A stretch of DNA of 64,000 bases from positions 10,289,618-10,353,617 of the forward strand of contig NC_092013.1 of the NCBI RefSeq assembly GCF_042242105.1, in the 5' to 3' direction. Both the position numbers and the translations under genes were made by a program. This document shows positions 13,301 through 24,776 of this stretch, piece by piece (the stretch's first letter is position 1; each line of letters opens with the position of its first letter). The notes beneath the pieces are model-generated. The model saw only the letters and a program-made list of their open reading frames with translations, did no database searches and was not told the DNA's origin. This stretch comes from Pempheris klunzingeri. Lineage: Eukaryota; Chordata; Actinopteri; Acropomatiformes; Pempheridae.

Positions 13301-15341
13301 ACTATATTTGTTCCCTAACACCTCACTCTTTCCTTTGATTTCATTTCGAGCTGACATGTGCATGTATATCTGGACTTGGAGGGCAATCCTAATTTCCCAG
13401 CCAAGTATTTATAGGATTTATTTCCGTATTAGATGTTTCTGCACCTCACCTTTGACATGCAGTGCCAATGTGCCAGTGCAGGTGGAAGCAAGTTTTTTAG
13501 TGTGAAACAGAAAGGTATGGCGTTGAAGTTAGGGTGGTGTATAGAGTCATTCAGGAGAATGGAGTTGGAGCAGGCATATAACTGTTTATTATTCATAATC
13601 ACAATCTTTAACACCGTAAACCCAGCATTTTAGTTGCCTAATCCTAACCATATCTGAACTACGGTTTATTTGCCATAACCAAGATCTCTCCCTAAACATA
13701 ACAATATTTAGTTGCTGTGCGCTGATGTCTTTTGCTGTCTATTTTTGTAAATGGTTCATTTTTGATGGACATGCTGACAGCAATGAGCATGTGGAAAATA
13801 GGGTTTGATTTCATGAAAATCTTAAGGATTATAACGTAACTTGTCTCTCGTTACCTTAACCTTAACTCTGATCAACTGAAATCCAAACCCTACACACATA
13901 CTACGGACAAACTGAAATGTCCACTCCTCTTCATATTTCCCTTTGCCTGAGTTTGAAATTGATCCTCTAAAGTGCAATCACACAAGGACAAGCAGGCGAA
14001 CACACACTCATGGCCATAAACTCTTCTTGATTTGCTCCTTTTTTTCTCTCAGTAGCTGACCGTCAACTGTCACTGGTCGGCCACAGCCCTGCAGCCCATT
14101 TTAGATAATCCCACCACTCAATAATCATCATCAGCTCAGCAGGCCAGTTCAGTGATTACACCAGTAGTGAAGGAAGACGAGAATATTCTAGAGGCTAATC
14201 TTCCCTGACAGCCTCATCAGCACATCAGACCCGCAAACTATCGGCTCAACAGCCTTTTACTGTGATGCCCAGAAAAAAGTCCCAGAATATATTTCAGAAT
14301 TTGTGAGCAACTATCCTTGCATTATCCTTGTGGTAAAAAAAAAAAAAAGAGAAGGAGATTTGTTTAGTTTGGCATTTATTAACCTAGGGAAGTCCATTGA
14401 GTGCTCTTGGTTGTTCAGTTTCTGCTATGTTATGACACAGAAATGTACCCTTCAGGGCTATTTGCCAGAAAGCCTGTTTATGTCCCATTTGAAACCAAAG
14501 AGTCAATGTCGAGTTATTGTTTTAACCACGATCTTTTCCTAAATCTAAGCAAGTCATTTTTTTTGCCAAAACATAACCTGTAGTTTTGTTGCCTCAAGTA
14601 AATCAAGTGTAAAAATAAGTGTGAAAAATTTGGTTTCACACAGGACACGTATATCGTTCTCCTGCATGAAGATCCTGCGTTTGTGATGACCCATTCATCC
14701 ACCACATCCTCCTCCCTAGATTGACTCTGTCGCTCTTCATACTACATTACCTGACGTTCTAAGGCTTTCTGGCAGAAAGCCCTGAAGTCAAATTTCTCCC
14801 TTGTGCCACACTGACACCTGAAAGCTGCCCATCAAAATCACAGTCCTTAACTGAGTAACCAAACAAACAACTAAATATGTGAGTATATATGAGTAGTAAG
14901 TAAATATAAAGCTGACTGGCAACAAACAAGCACACAGCAGAAGGGCAGTCCAGTAGAATCTGCTCAGATAAATTCCCTCCACATGAGGCATGGGTTCACT
15001 TCACTAACTTCATTGGCTCTTTGAAGCTCATATAAACATCTGATGAAATGAAATGTTCTGTTAAAAATGGACACAAGAATCCAGTGGAGCCCATTCAGGC
15101 CCATGATTTCATGTAGGCTAAACATCTCATGTGTCTTGTTCTTCTGCCAGAGCCAGGCAGAGGCCCATTATAAGGGGAACCGCCATGCTCGGAGGATAAA
15201 GGGGATCGAGACGTCCAAGACAGCTCGTCTACAAGACGGAGACAAGCAGCACCCTGCCCCTACTGCTTCTCCCACCCCACCAGGCCCCTCGCCATCCAGC
15301 CCTGAGCCTGAACCTAATAAACAGGGTGAGCATCACCTGTG

Positions 15342-15377
<36 letters not shown>

Positions 15378-17372
15378 CTGCTGTGTGCAGTGAAACGTTA
15401 GAAATTAATCAGAAAGGAGTGTTGGTATCCCACTGTTTAGTAACTTAGTTTAGTTCACTATTTCATCACAATGTTCAATATTGAGTTGAACCATGACAAG
15501 TTATGGCACAAAGCTATGACATAGTTGGCATGTAAAAAGTACAGAAGCCTCGTCTAGCTAGGGTGTCACCATACAGGAGCTGACAGACCTGCTGGCAGGT
15601 CCAGATGGACCGGCACAGCTGTGTGGTTTCGCCTCAGAGAGACAGAGTTTGAACCAAAGCAGTAGTGCTGGAGAATCAGTATCATTATTTTCACACCTTT
15701 ACATCATGATCAGCAAGGTTGAAGAGTTACTGCATGACTGACTTTCCACAAATTATTTTCTAACTTGAAAATTTTGTGCTGTTTACAGATGACACCCAAT
15801 CCTGTCCCAACCCTAACAAGTCACCTTTGACCCCTAGCCACCTTCCAACACCCACACTGAGCTCAGCAGACACGGAGTGTCACCTCTCGTCTTCTGTCAC
15901 CACGCCTTTGCCATCCTCTCCCTCTCCCTCCCCTGCCCTCAGTACCCCCCCTGCGGACCCAGCAGCAGCTGGTCTTCCTGACACCCCATCCCCAGCACCC
16001 AGCCCTTCTTCAGGAGAGTCAGAGGAAGAGAAAGCCAAGAAGCTTCTCTACTGTTCCCTGTGCAAAGTAGCTGTTAATTCCCTCTCACAACTGGAGGCAC
16101 ATAACAAAGGTAACTCCAACACAGTGTTGTCAGAGAGCTCTCATTCATAAGTGCGTTACATCAGTGTATGCGGTCTGAGGAGAAATAAACCACAACAAAC
16201 AACGGCATTAAGCAGTGTGCACAACTTCACACACTGAAAATGGCTCTTTAGAAGCAAATCTGTACTTGCTCTGTATTTTAAGTTTGAAAAACTAAAGCAG
16301 GTGCGTTAGTGCCACTTAGTGGTAAGATGAGTTAAAATTGTATGCAAAACAACTATGCACCAGTTGAGCAAATAATGTCATCACATGGTCCATTTAGTAG
16401 CTGTTCTGAAGATTTCTGTCACATCACATGATGCTCATGGAGTTTGCCAGGTTATCATGGACAGTCAGGTGTATAAATTCCCATTTTCTTTTATCTTAGA
16501 AGCAAAGGAGGAGAGTTCATTCTTGGAAAAGAACATAATATCACAAATAAGTCAATTTAGTGTTAAGTCTTCAGTATTTAGTTTTTGCACTACCATGGCC
16601 CCGATTACTGCTGTAGTTATAGTTCTTTTTACTAATTCCAGGTACCAAACACAAAACCATTCTGGAGGCTCGGAGTGGACTGGGACCCATTAAGGCATAC
16701 CCGCGTCTGGGTCCTAAACCCAGCCTAGAGCAGGGAGGGGAGCTGTCATCTGACCCCAACACTCAGGAACGCACCTTCCACTGTGAGATCTGCAACGTCA
16801 GAGTCAACTCAGAGCTGCAGCTTAAACAGGTGAGAAACCCACACAGAGATCCAAACACCCTGAGTGAAGTAGCTTCCAAGCAACCTCAATATATAATATC
16901 TATCCTTTCTCATTTTGTGTTTCAGCATATATCTAGCCGGAGGCATCGGGATGGAGTTGCAGGGAAACCTAATCCTCTTCTCAGTAGGCACAAGAAGCGC
17001 ACAGACTTTATGGTACAAAATGTGTCTTTCTCACAGTCATATTCCATATTTCTCAATTCTACCCTGTAAAACATTGTCATTTAGGTTTTGCAAGCATCAG
17101 CACTTAAAGCTGTGTACTTCTATTTTTACTTGACTTTCTCAAAGGAACTTCCAAAAACTCTGGGGGCCGGACTTTTACCGAGTCCTCTGGCTGTTGCTGC
17201 AGCGATGGCAGCCGCAGCCTCCTCCAATCAGCTGGCACTACGTCCTCCTTGCCCGACCTCCCACCCTCATCCCCACCATCACCTCCTACAGGGAACACCC
17301 CTCAGCCTGCTGAGGCCCGCCCCAGGTCCCATCCGCACCGCACATGGGCCAATCCTCTTCACTCCTTACTGA
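4354..17372 (+). CDS. znf385a: Zinc finger protein 385A (5' partial; seven exons)
   Basis: Coding exons: 4354-4499, 9472-9582, 15151-15325, 15789-16109, 16642-16829, 16926-17012, 17145-17372 (stop 17370-17372). Phases agree at every junction and give 417 residues plus a missing first exon. Three U1-like C2H2 fingers with C-x2-C-x12-H-x5-H spacing are visible: one split across exons 2-3 ([11 protein letters not shown] / [12 protein letters not shown]), one in exons 4-5 ([17 protein letters not shown]), one in exons 5-6 ([17 protein letters not shown]). The first exon's [10 protein letters not shown] block, the proline/serine-rich linker, the [15 protein letters not shown] tract and the terminal [16 protein letters not shown] match ZNF385A rather than B, C or D. 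The family protein is nuclear and RNA/DNA-binding, and is known in mammals for modulating p53 target choice and mRNA localisation. The intron 6 donor (ATG|GTACAA) is weak, so the junction at 17012/17145 is the least certain. Confidence 0.93.
4500..9471 (+). other. znf385a intron
   Basis: Bounded by a GTGAGT donor at 4500 and a CTCTCGTCAG acceptor ending at 9471. It contains the degenerate repeat at about 5210-5740. No other exon, RNA gene or conserved open frame was seen; the open frames at 7.0-8.4 kb show no family features. Confidence 0.8.
5210..5740. repeat. Degenerate dispersed repeat with ACAAAGAGAC-type internal units
   Basis: From about 5330 to 5600 a loose unit of roughly 20-25 bases containing CACAAAGAGAC recurs, mixed with ACAAAATG. 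The right part (about 5600-5700) has the GTGGTCCGGGGGGGC and CCCAGGGGACCATTGTCTC blocks that I recognise from a widespread teleost repeat; the left flank has GGGCCCAAGGG. Open frames across it (5207-5511) arise from the repeat and are not genes. Confidence 0.65.
9583..15150 (+). other. znf385a intron
   Basis: Donor GTATGG at 9583, acceptor CTTCTGCCAG ending at 15150. The flanking exons join in phase 0 inside the first zinc finger, so no exon is missing here. Short CT-rich, CA-rich and poly-A tracts only; no gene recognised. Confidence 0.8.
15345..15378. repeat. CA microsatellite inside a znf385a intron
   Basis: CA repeat starting about 20 bases after the exon 3 donor at 15326. Confidence 0.9.
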
Positions 17373-18990
17373 TGGCGAGAGAAGGAGGACGAATCAGGAC
17401 GAAGCACACTGTGAAGTGGAGGCCTGCAACCATGTGCCATCAAGAGCCAAATCAGCTGGTGTGGCTCCAGCTGGTGTTTCATCATAACATACATATGACT
17501 CTTGGTGCACAGTGGGGTTGCAGACCACTATTGTTACATTGACAGGGAGAACCAGAGATAAGTGACAAATCTCATTTCAAAGACACCATATGTTTCCATC
17601 CTCCCCAGTTTCCCTTCATCACTCAGCTATCTGCCAATCATCAAGTAGACACTGCAGATAGTTTGAGAAAGAACTTATTAAAAAGTTTTTATCAAGCATG
17701 GACTTCTTTCAGCATCCTCCAATCAGCAACTGACTAATTATCTTCATCTAACACATGATTCACTGTATCTGACTCAAAGCCCTACCTCTCTTATGTTTTT
17801 AATGCTCACCTCTGCAAGGATTCATTACATATCCAAAAGCATCAATGTTATCAAAAACATGCCCACTGGGTTAGATATAGTAGTTGCCTCTGATGTTAGC
17901 TGGTATCATACTGTAGCTGTCACAAGTATAGTGGATTGTACCACTGTAAAGTTCTGTTTTTGTGGCCTAAAGAGAGAAAAAGGTAACAATTTCTGTACTG
18001 TTTCTGCGGTTACTGGCAAACATTTGTCTGTACTGTATGTCTACATTTTCACAGCTGGCCTATATGGTCTGTATTTACCTCTGTGAGACAGAAAGTGGAA
18101 GTCAAAGAGGAACAGCAAAAAGATAGAAATTACATTACGTCTTAAATCTGTACTGATGTACATTTATGGTTTGGCAAAGGAGGAGTTGTGAGGAAGTAAT
18201 TGCTACTGGTGCACTATGCAGCTATCTGTGTTTATTTAGAAGGTGTGTGTGTAAAACGCCGTAACGTTGGAAAAAATTAGAATAGAGTGAGAAGGAAAAC
18301 CCATGCTAGGTTAGTTTCTTTAGTGAGGGTCAAGATGTGACCGTCTGTAGAGAAATGGTCCTCCGTTGAATGGCCACTGACGACAATCGTGTGCGTTAAG
18401 TCCCACAAAGCACATAAGTAACAGTCTGTGGCGAAAAAGTCTACATGTAAATGCTTGTAAACACATTCAAAATGACGCACTATCATTTTTTTTTCATCTG
18501 CTCCTCACTGTGCAAAACAGAAAGGTTTCAGTGTCTTAATGGATTAGCTTCAACACTGTGAGCACAGCAGAACAATGGTTGATTTATGACTTTAGTGGCA
18601 GGTATTTGCATTGTGTGCACATTTAATCATACAGACCACATTTTCACCACAATCCCATACAAGGAGTGTGGAAAATACATGTGGGATGAAAGACACCAGC
18701 ATTATGTTACAGAGAGAAGAGAAAAGGACCACATACACAGATGAGTATGCAAAACAAAACAACACACCATGTTAGTATGGTAGTATTATAGGCCTGTAGT
18801 GGGATAAAAATGTTTAGTTTGTCTGCTCTGCCTCGTGTGCTCCAACTCTACATGACCCTGAACTGTCCAGTGAAAACTGTCATGACGGCTTGTGAAACAT
18901 TAGAGAGCTTTAGGAAACGGAAACTGTAGCAATACTTAAAGCACTCCTGCTAACTTTTCTTGTTAACTGCAATAAAAAGAAAATGTCTAC
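17373..18990 (+). other. znf385a 3' untranslated region with polyadenylation signal
   Basis: Non-coding sequence after the stop codon. The first clear AATAAA is at 18971-18976, so a 3' UTR of about 1.6 kb is likely. From about 17560 on, the sequence has a diverged second copy at about 21440 onward: CAAGCATGGACTT occurs at about 17695 and 21626, and related blocks around CTGACTCAAA and GCCTATA-TGTGAGACA follow in the same order. Confidence 0.6.
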
Positions 18991-19479
18991 AAATGTATGA
19001 ATTGTTATTTAGGAGAAGTGTATTGAAACATTACTGTAAATGTAGATTATTAAAAAAAAAATGAAGAAAGGTACATGTTGGGGCTTCCTAATTGTTAAAT
19101 TAAAACAAAATTATACATAAAATCATTAAACTGAGTTTATGGTTGTAAACATTGCTGATTGGTGATTTTTTTTCCCAAATGTAATATGAAACAACACTAA
19201 ACACTGCGATTGCATAAGTAGTTTACTGATGTGATAATGTGAGAACACAGTGTGAGCAATGTTCTGTGATATTTTAAACAATTTAGTTTGACATACATTA
19301 AAGTACCATAGTAACAAGTGACTGACACAACATGACAGATATCTTATAGGTCCGTGCAAACAAACATTAAGATGTGGAAATAAAAAAATAGAATTTGTGT
19401 TAGGACAACTTAACAAAAGAGGATGCACATAATCGACATGCTAACAGGACGCCTAAAAATCACAGCAAAGAATGGCACA

Positions 19480-19521
19480 CGCTCCACATGAACCCGAGTG
19501 GTGGAAGTCATCATCTTTAAG
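19480..19521 (+). pseudogene. Relic of the gpr84 5' non-coding exon in the duplicated copy
   Basis: GTGGAAGTCATCATCTTTAAG followed by GTAAGAAAC at 19522 parallels the presumed non-coding exon end of intact gpr84 (22545/22546). The 5' limit of the exon is unknown. The splice donor still looks usable. Confidence 0.4.
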
Positions 19522-20150
19522 GTAAGAAACCTTTTGTTTGAACACTTTTGTTTGCCTAAGTAATTACACACAAGGGAGCCTGAGATTCAAGATTCCCATT
19601 GCTGATGACTGCTCTCCTGTAATTGTTAAACTTGAACAAAGAGGCAGGTTTTCCTTTTGCTAGGGACTGTTGGCCATGTCACCGTGGCCTCCTAATACTT
19701 GTGATAGCATTTGTTTGACTAAATGATGAAACAGTTAATTAAAAAAAGATTCAGATGTAATGAAATTTGTGAACAGCAGTATGGCAGCATCTACAATCTA
19801 TTTAGTTTTGAGAGACAGCAGACAAGGCTACAGTCTTTTCACACTAATTATTACTATAAAATCATTGTTGATGAGGACCGGTTGATGATGATGTCGGAGC
19901 TGATGCTGCTCTACGACATTTTCTCTCCATTGATGTGTTTGCTCACTGATGGAGGAGAGGTGTATAATTCAGGGAACTCCTGTAATTTCCTTCCGTGTCA
20001 TTTCTGCGGTTACCAGGCACCCTCCCTCCTTGCCACCAGACTGCGGCACGGCTTACATTGATAACATCTGAGGTGGTAGCAGACAACCACTCACGGTCTG
20101 AAAGCTCAAATGTGTACAAACGTGCTGACCAGTATTCTGATTCCTGTTAA

Positions 20151-20440
20151 TCGACAGAGTGCTGATGAACCTCACAAACCACACGGAGGATCACATCTTC
20201 TCCAGCTACAGCCCCTCAGTCGTAGGCTACCGGTACTTTGCCGGGTTGTGAGAATGTGCTGTGACTATCACTGGTACTGTGGTACCCGATGACCATTCTA
20301 GCCTTTGCCTTACACCCATGTTTAAGAATTTGCTTAAACGTGTTCATCATCACTGACAGTTTTGACGGGCCGACCAGGAGTTGCTCACTAGGGTTGCTGC
20401 ACTATTCACCTGCCTCTGGACCCAGTGGTAATTTTCAATC
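20151..20440 (+). pseudogene. gpr84 tandem-duplicate pseudogene (internal deletion, stop, frameshift)
   Basis: The 5' part closely matches the start of gpr84 at 23566, including the ACAG acceptor just before it and the SPSVVGYRYFA stretch. The first ATG of the intact gene is GTG here; the second is kept at 20165-20167. A tryptophan codon of the intact gene has become TGA at 20249-20251, giving a stop at codon 29. One base is missing shortly after (near 20283). After the segment corresponding to the end of transmembrane helix 1 and the start of helix 2, the sequence jumps to the C-terminal tail (TTGCTGCAC..CACCTGCCTCTGGACCC). About 0.94 kb, helices 2-7, is therefore deleted. No seven-helix receptor can be made. 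Confidence 0.88.
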
Positions 20441-20640
20441 CCCTGACCTCCTGGAACATAAAGTGTGTTTATATTCATATGGACCCTGTGGGATATGAAA
20501 TAATGCTGTGAAACTTGCACTCAGCCACGATAAACTCTTAAATTTGTCTGGGTGATTAATTGAAAGTTTAGAGAGCAGAAAGGAGGGAGAAAAAGAGGAA
20601 GGAACCTAACAGGGTTTCCCTTTGAAATTATCATTGTTAG

Positions 20641-21440
20641 GTGTCAAGTTAAGAACCACACACAGAAATGGCTTCAAAATTAATTTGAGGAATTAAAACA
20701 TTTTTAAAAAATGTCACAATGAATGTGAATATGAACTCAGTTTATGTGCAAAAGGGTCCAAACTACAAAGGTAATTTTAAATGTGACACATACAAAAGTT
20801 GTTACTGGAGTTCATGGTCTTACTGTCACTAACATAAAAGTAAGTAAGTTTTCACAACAAAAAAAGTTAGTAGAAATACCAGTTTTATACTAATGAGGTT
20901 AATACATATTAACGTTATGATATTCACTCTGATGTAATGTGTCATACAACCAACGCACTAAACAACTAACTACATAACAAAGAAAGACAAAGGCCATATT
21001 CAAACACATAAGAGAGTTCATGAGAGAATGATAAGAGAGTTCAGACACCCTGAACCACACTGCGGTGCGTCACTGCCACTCAGTGGTGAAAATAGCAGGT
21101 TGACCACATGGTTTGACTGAGTGTAGTTGTGTAATGATAAAATATAAAATACAGGAAACAATGTATTCATCAGTTCAAGCCATAACAGGATGCCCTCTCA
21201 TCCCAGCTTGTCAACATCTACAACTTTAGACTTTGTTTTCTGCACATTTAGCAGCTGCAAACATGGTCACAATAACAGCCTAGATTATACCTTTCTGTGC
21301 ATTCTTCTCAACATACTGTAACTCATCTGCAGGCTCTGAGGAGAACAGGACAGAACAAGAACAAGACCCAATCACTCAGATACACATCCTCTGCTGAGAG
21401 ACCTGCAGTATAGGGCCCAACTCACAGCGACCCATAGTTA
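20641..21440. other. Spacer between the two duplicated units
   Basis: AT-rich non-coding DNA. No gene or obvious repeat was seen. Confidence 0.5.
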
Positions 21441-21674
21441 ATTATTAATTCATCTCTATATCCACCTTTGTCCTTCCCCTTTCTTACTTCCAAACTTTCA
21501 AGACAGTTTAAAGAGAATTTGAATATTTTCAGATTTGCCACATTCCCATTGTCATATCTGTATATCGGTCATCAGATGAACTTTGAAGAATGTTTGAAAA
21601 GAAATAAAAAATACATTTCGATCAAGCATGGACTTTCTCAAGCATTCCCCAATCTGCAACATACGATGCTGTAT

Positions 21675-21675
21675 C

Positions 21676-21731
<56 letters not shown>

Positions 21732-21768
21732 AATACTTTATTGATCCCAGAGGGGAAATTCTGGTGAT
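21675..21768. repeat. GATA tetranucleotide repeat with a retroelement-type tail
   Basis: About 14 GATA units end at 21730 and run into AATACTTTATTGATCCCAGA and GGGGAAATTCT. That tail next to a GATA/TAGA array is a widespread teleost dispersed sequence; I read it as the 3' end of a non-LTR element whose insertion carried the tetranucleotide array. Confidence 0.75.
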
Positions 21769-22499
21769 CTTTGGTTGTGATCTGACTCAAAACCCAACGT
21801 CTCTGTTTGAAGGTTATTCATTTTAATGTTGTTTATTGTTTATTTCTACATTGATTTATTACATATGCAAAGAAAAAGCAAGGTTTTATCTTTCTTTCTT
21901 TTTTATAGTATGAGTATTGATATTCAAATAGGGGAGGTATCCTCATAAGCCATTCTTGGCTCGAGCCTTTCCTGCTCAATACTTTTTCATATTTTCACTA
22001 TCAATAAAAACAATGTATTCAACTCTAGATCTTGATCTCCAGATCTAAAGAATGGCCTATAACTACCCCTGTGTGAGACAAACAGGAAGTCTATGTGCAA
22101 CACTAAAAAGGACAATGTACTGTGTGATTATTGTATGAACCACATCATGCATATAAGATACATACATACATACAGGAGTGAGGACACACCAGAATTAAAC
22201 ACATCAGAGTTGCGCTACAGAGAGATTAATTAAAACCTGGGTGATGTTGGTCTATACAAGCACACCTGACATGACAGCAAATACAACCTTGTTTCGCTTA
22301 TGTTCCGCTCATAAATGTGTCTCCAACATGGTTGGCACATTCATCTCACTTCTTGAATTTAGACATGTCATGGAAAAGCCCCGACTCAAACCATGTTGTG
22401 TAGAAGCCACTAACGCAACACAGAGGGTGAGCATAAACTGTGAAACCAACAGGAAGCCAGACATTCAGCGCCTCAGACTACTGCAGGTCATGACACAGC

Positions 22500-22545
22500 T
22501 ACACATCAGCAATTAGAAAGACTGGTGGAAATCTTCAGCTTTGAG
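22500..22545 (+). other. gpr84: Probable 5' non-coding exon of gpr84 (3' end only)
   Basis: The sequence up to TTTGAG|GTGAGA (donor at 22546) matches the paired site in the left duplicate and would splice to the acceptor TTCTAGTTCAACAG ending at 23560, directly before the coding exon. The transcription start is not visible. This rests on the splice motifs and on conservation between the two copies. Confidence 0.45.
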
Positions 22546-23474
22546 GTGAGAAATTCACATTTTGTTTTTAACCCTTTAACGCCATGTGTATCATATTTGA
22601 TACATGAGTTTTTGAGACCTCTACATCATCAATGTGATATTTTTTGTATTTTATCTGTTTTATATGTTTTTTTGTTTAAGATAAACAAAATGTGAGCAAT
22701 AAATTGCACAAAAATGCCAGATGTAGCAAAAATGGTACAAATAAAAATGTCTTTTTTTTGTAATTTGTCAGGAGGTTCAATAAACAATCTGATTTCAAAA
22801 TAATAGATTTTTCTGGCAATTATTTCATGGTTTAGGCATTAAAGGGTTAAGTAGTGGCTTAAATTTGACTTGTGTATTGAAATTTAAGTAAATACTTTCC
22901 ATCTGTTTTAAATCCCCTTTTGGTCATATGTTTTATCTGTGTTACATTCTAGCTTTATTGCATACAATGTTTCACTAATTGAGAGTCATAATGTGTAATT
23001 AATAATTCTGCAGATTTCACTTAAGTGTATAAAAAAACAGCTAAAAAACACAACATATCATAATGGGGATGAAAAGTAAATTCAATGTAATTTAGTTTTT
23101 AGTAATTTTTTAGTAATTGCTACAGATATTTTGAGATCATACTATGAACAAAACCTGTTTCTATTCTGCTAATTTCTTATTTAATTATAATGTCTAAATA
23201 TTGTATACTTGCTGGATATTGTATTTCAGGTTACTGGAGCCACAGCAGTTGCATGTACACAGCAGTAAATCACATTAGCTTATCCTAAAACTGCTGAAAA
23301 CCCCTTGAAAAAGTTCTTATACTTCAAACTTTGCTCACAAAAAAATAAATAAATAAAAACATCCAAACGAATGTTTCCTTCAGAGAGAGGTATTTGTTAT
23401 AAAAGGAAGTGCTAAACTATAGACTAAAATAGACTTCCCTTTTCACCTGTGGCACTGACACCACAAAGATGGGT

Positions 23475-23486
23475 GGGGGGGGGGGG
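23475..23486. repeat. Poly-G run
   Basis: Twelve consecutive G about 75 bases upstream of the gpr84 coding exon; a candidate for sequencing length error. Confidence 0.9.
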
Positions 23487-23561
23487 ATTGTGTATGTTTC
23501 AATTCAAGTTTCCGTGAGCTAAGTAACAAGTCGACCTATATTCTGATTCTAGTTCAACAGA

Positions 23562-24776
23562 ATGTTGATGAACCACACAAACTACACGGAGGATCACATC
23601 TTCTCCTGCTACAGCCCCTCAGTCGTAGGCTACCGGTACTTTGCCGTGCTGTGGGGATGTGCTGTGACCATCACTGGTACTGTGGGCAACCTGATGACCA
23701 TTTTAGCCTTCGCCTTAGACCCTCGTCTGAGGACTCGCTTCAATGTGCTCATCGTCAACCTGGCTGTGGCTGATCTCCTGTACTGCACCGTACTACAGCC
23801 CATCTCGGTTGACTCTTATCTTCACCTCAGATGGCGCAGTGGTCAGCTCTGGTGCAGCATCTTTGGCCTGCTCCTCTTCCTCTCCAACTCTGTCTCCATT
23901 ATCACCCTGTGCTTGGTGGCGGTGAGCAGATATCTCCTGGTCGCCAAAAGGGCTATGTTTGACCGTGTGTTCTCTGATCGAGGCCTTATTTTCCTCCTGA
24001 CCTCAGCGTGGGCACTAGGCCTGGCCAGCTTTGGCCCACTCTGGCCTGTTTACGTGTTCGTGCCACAGGTGTGCACATGCAGTTTCCATCGCACCAGAGG
24101 TCGTCCATACAGCACCATCCTGCTCTTTTTCTACTTTTTCATCGGTTTGGGCTGTGTTGGCGCATTCTACCTCCTCATTTACAAACGTGTCCATATTGCA
24201 TCAAAGGCTCTGCTCCGCTACAGGTTCAGCCGCCGGTCCTCCAGGAAGAAACCAGCTTCTTCAGCACAAGGAACTGATGACAGCGGTGTAGAGAGTGGCA
24301 TGGCTAACACATGTAGCTGCGAGATGAGCAGCCAGGTGGAACTAGCCCAAAATAAAGATGAGATCACATGTGAAAAGAGATCTGCCATGGCCTCAAATTC
24401 ATCAGCCAACAAACCTCCCCCTGATATCGTCCCTACATCACCCCTGTCCACACCTGCTCCCGCCACTGCAGCGTCCTCCTGCCACTCAGCAAACTCAGGA
24501 GATGATGGTGAATTTAAGCGTGTGACACGCATGTGCTTCACTGTATTTCTGTGTTTCGTGTTCTGCTTTGTTCCCTTCCTGTTGCTCAACATAGCCGACA
24601 AACATAACCGCGCCCCACAGGTACTCCACATGTTCTGTGCAAACCTCACCTGGCTCAACAGCTGTATCAACCCCCTGCTCTACGCCGTCATGAACCGACA
24701 GTTTCGACAGGCCTACCATGTGCTGCTCACCAGGGCTGCTGCACCTTTCACCTGCCTCTGGACCCAGATGTCATGA
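23562..24776 (+). CDS. gpr84: G protein-coupled receptor 84 (medium-chain fatty acid receptor)
   Basis: One coding exon, 404 residues (human GPR84 is 396), rhodopsin-like class A receptor. N-glycosylation sites NHT and NYT lie in the short N terminus. Helix 1 carries GTVGN, helix 2 NLAVADLLYC, helix 3 ends VAVSRYLL where most class A receptors have DRY (human GPR84 has GRY), and helix 7 has NSCINPLLYAVMNRQFRQAY, the NPxxY region. Extracellular loop 2 keeps CTCSFHRTRGRPYSTI, including the arginine equivalent to the one implicated in ligand binding in human GPR84. Loop 3 is long (about residues 220-320), polar and variable. The receptor sits in the plasma membrane of myeloid cells in mammals, coupling to Gi. 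Start: the first ATG (23562) is two bases after the acceptor; the third codon is also ATG and is the one kept in the pseudogene, so either could serve. It lies next to znf385a as in human 12q13. Confidence 0.96.
   Translation: MLMNHTNYTEDHIFSCYSPSVVGYRYFAVLWGCAVTITGTVGNLMTILAFALDPRLRTRFNVLIVNLAVADLLYCTVLQPISVDSYLHLRWRSGQLWCSIFGLLLFLSNSVSIITLCLVAVSRYLLVAKRAMFDRVFSDRGLIFLLTSAWALGLASFGPLWPVYVFVPQVCTCSFHRTRGRPYSTILLFFYFFIGLGCVGAFYLLIYKRVHIASKALLRYRFSRRSSRKKPASSAQGTDDSGVESGMANTCSCEMSSQVELAQNKDEITCEKRSAMASNSSANKPPPDIVPTSPLSTPAPATAASSCHSANSGDDGEFKRVTRMCFTVFLCFVFCFVPFLLLNIADKHNRAPQVLHMFCANLTWLNSCINPLLYAVMNRQFRQAYHVLLTRAAAPFTCLWTQMS

Larger units (their letters stand above)
17560..20640 (+). repeat. 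Left copy of a diverged tandem duplication (znf385a 3' UTR to gpr84 pseudogene)
   Basis: Colinear with 21440-24945. Anchors in the same order in both copies are: CAAGCATGGACTT (17695 / 21626); TATCTGACTCAAA-type block (17767 / 21780); TTACATAT (17824 / 21860); GCCTATA followed by TGTGAGACA (18058 / 22060); CATACA-GGAGTG and ACAGAGAGA (18655-18715 / 22165-22225); GTGGAA..CATC/CTTC..TTTAAG/TTTGAG then a splice donor (19500-19527 / 22526-22551); the receptor coding start (20160 / 23565); and the 3' flank GAAACTTGCACTCAGC (20509 / 24870). The boundaries are approximate. Confidence 0.72.

Noticed and set aside
19723-20061. 112-codon + strand frame upstream of the gpr84 pseudogene
   Set aside because: It lies in the intron-equivalent part of the duplicated unit and has no counterpart frame in the right copy.
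24218-24670. 150-codon frame on the - strand
   Set aside because: Antisense of the gpr84 third loop and helices 6-7.
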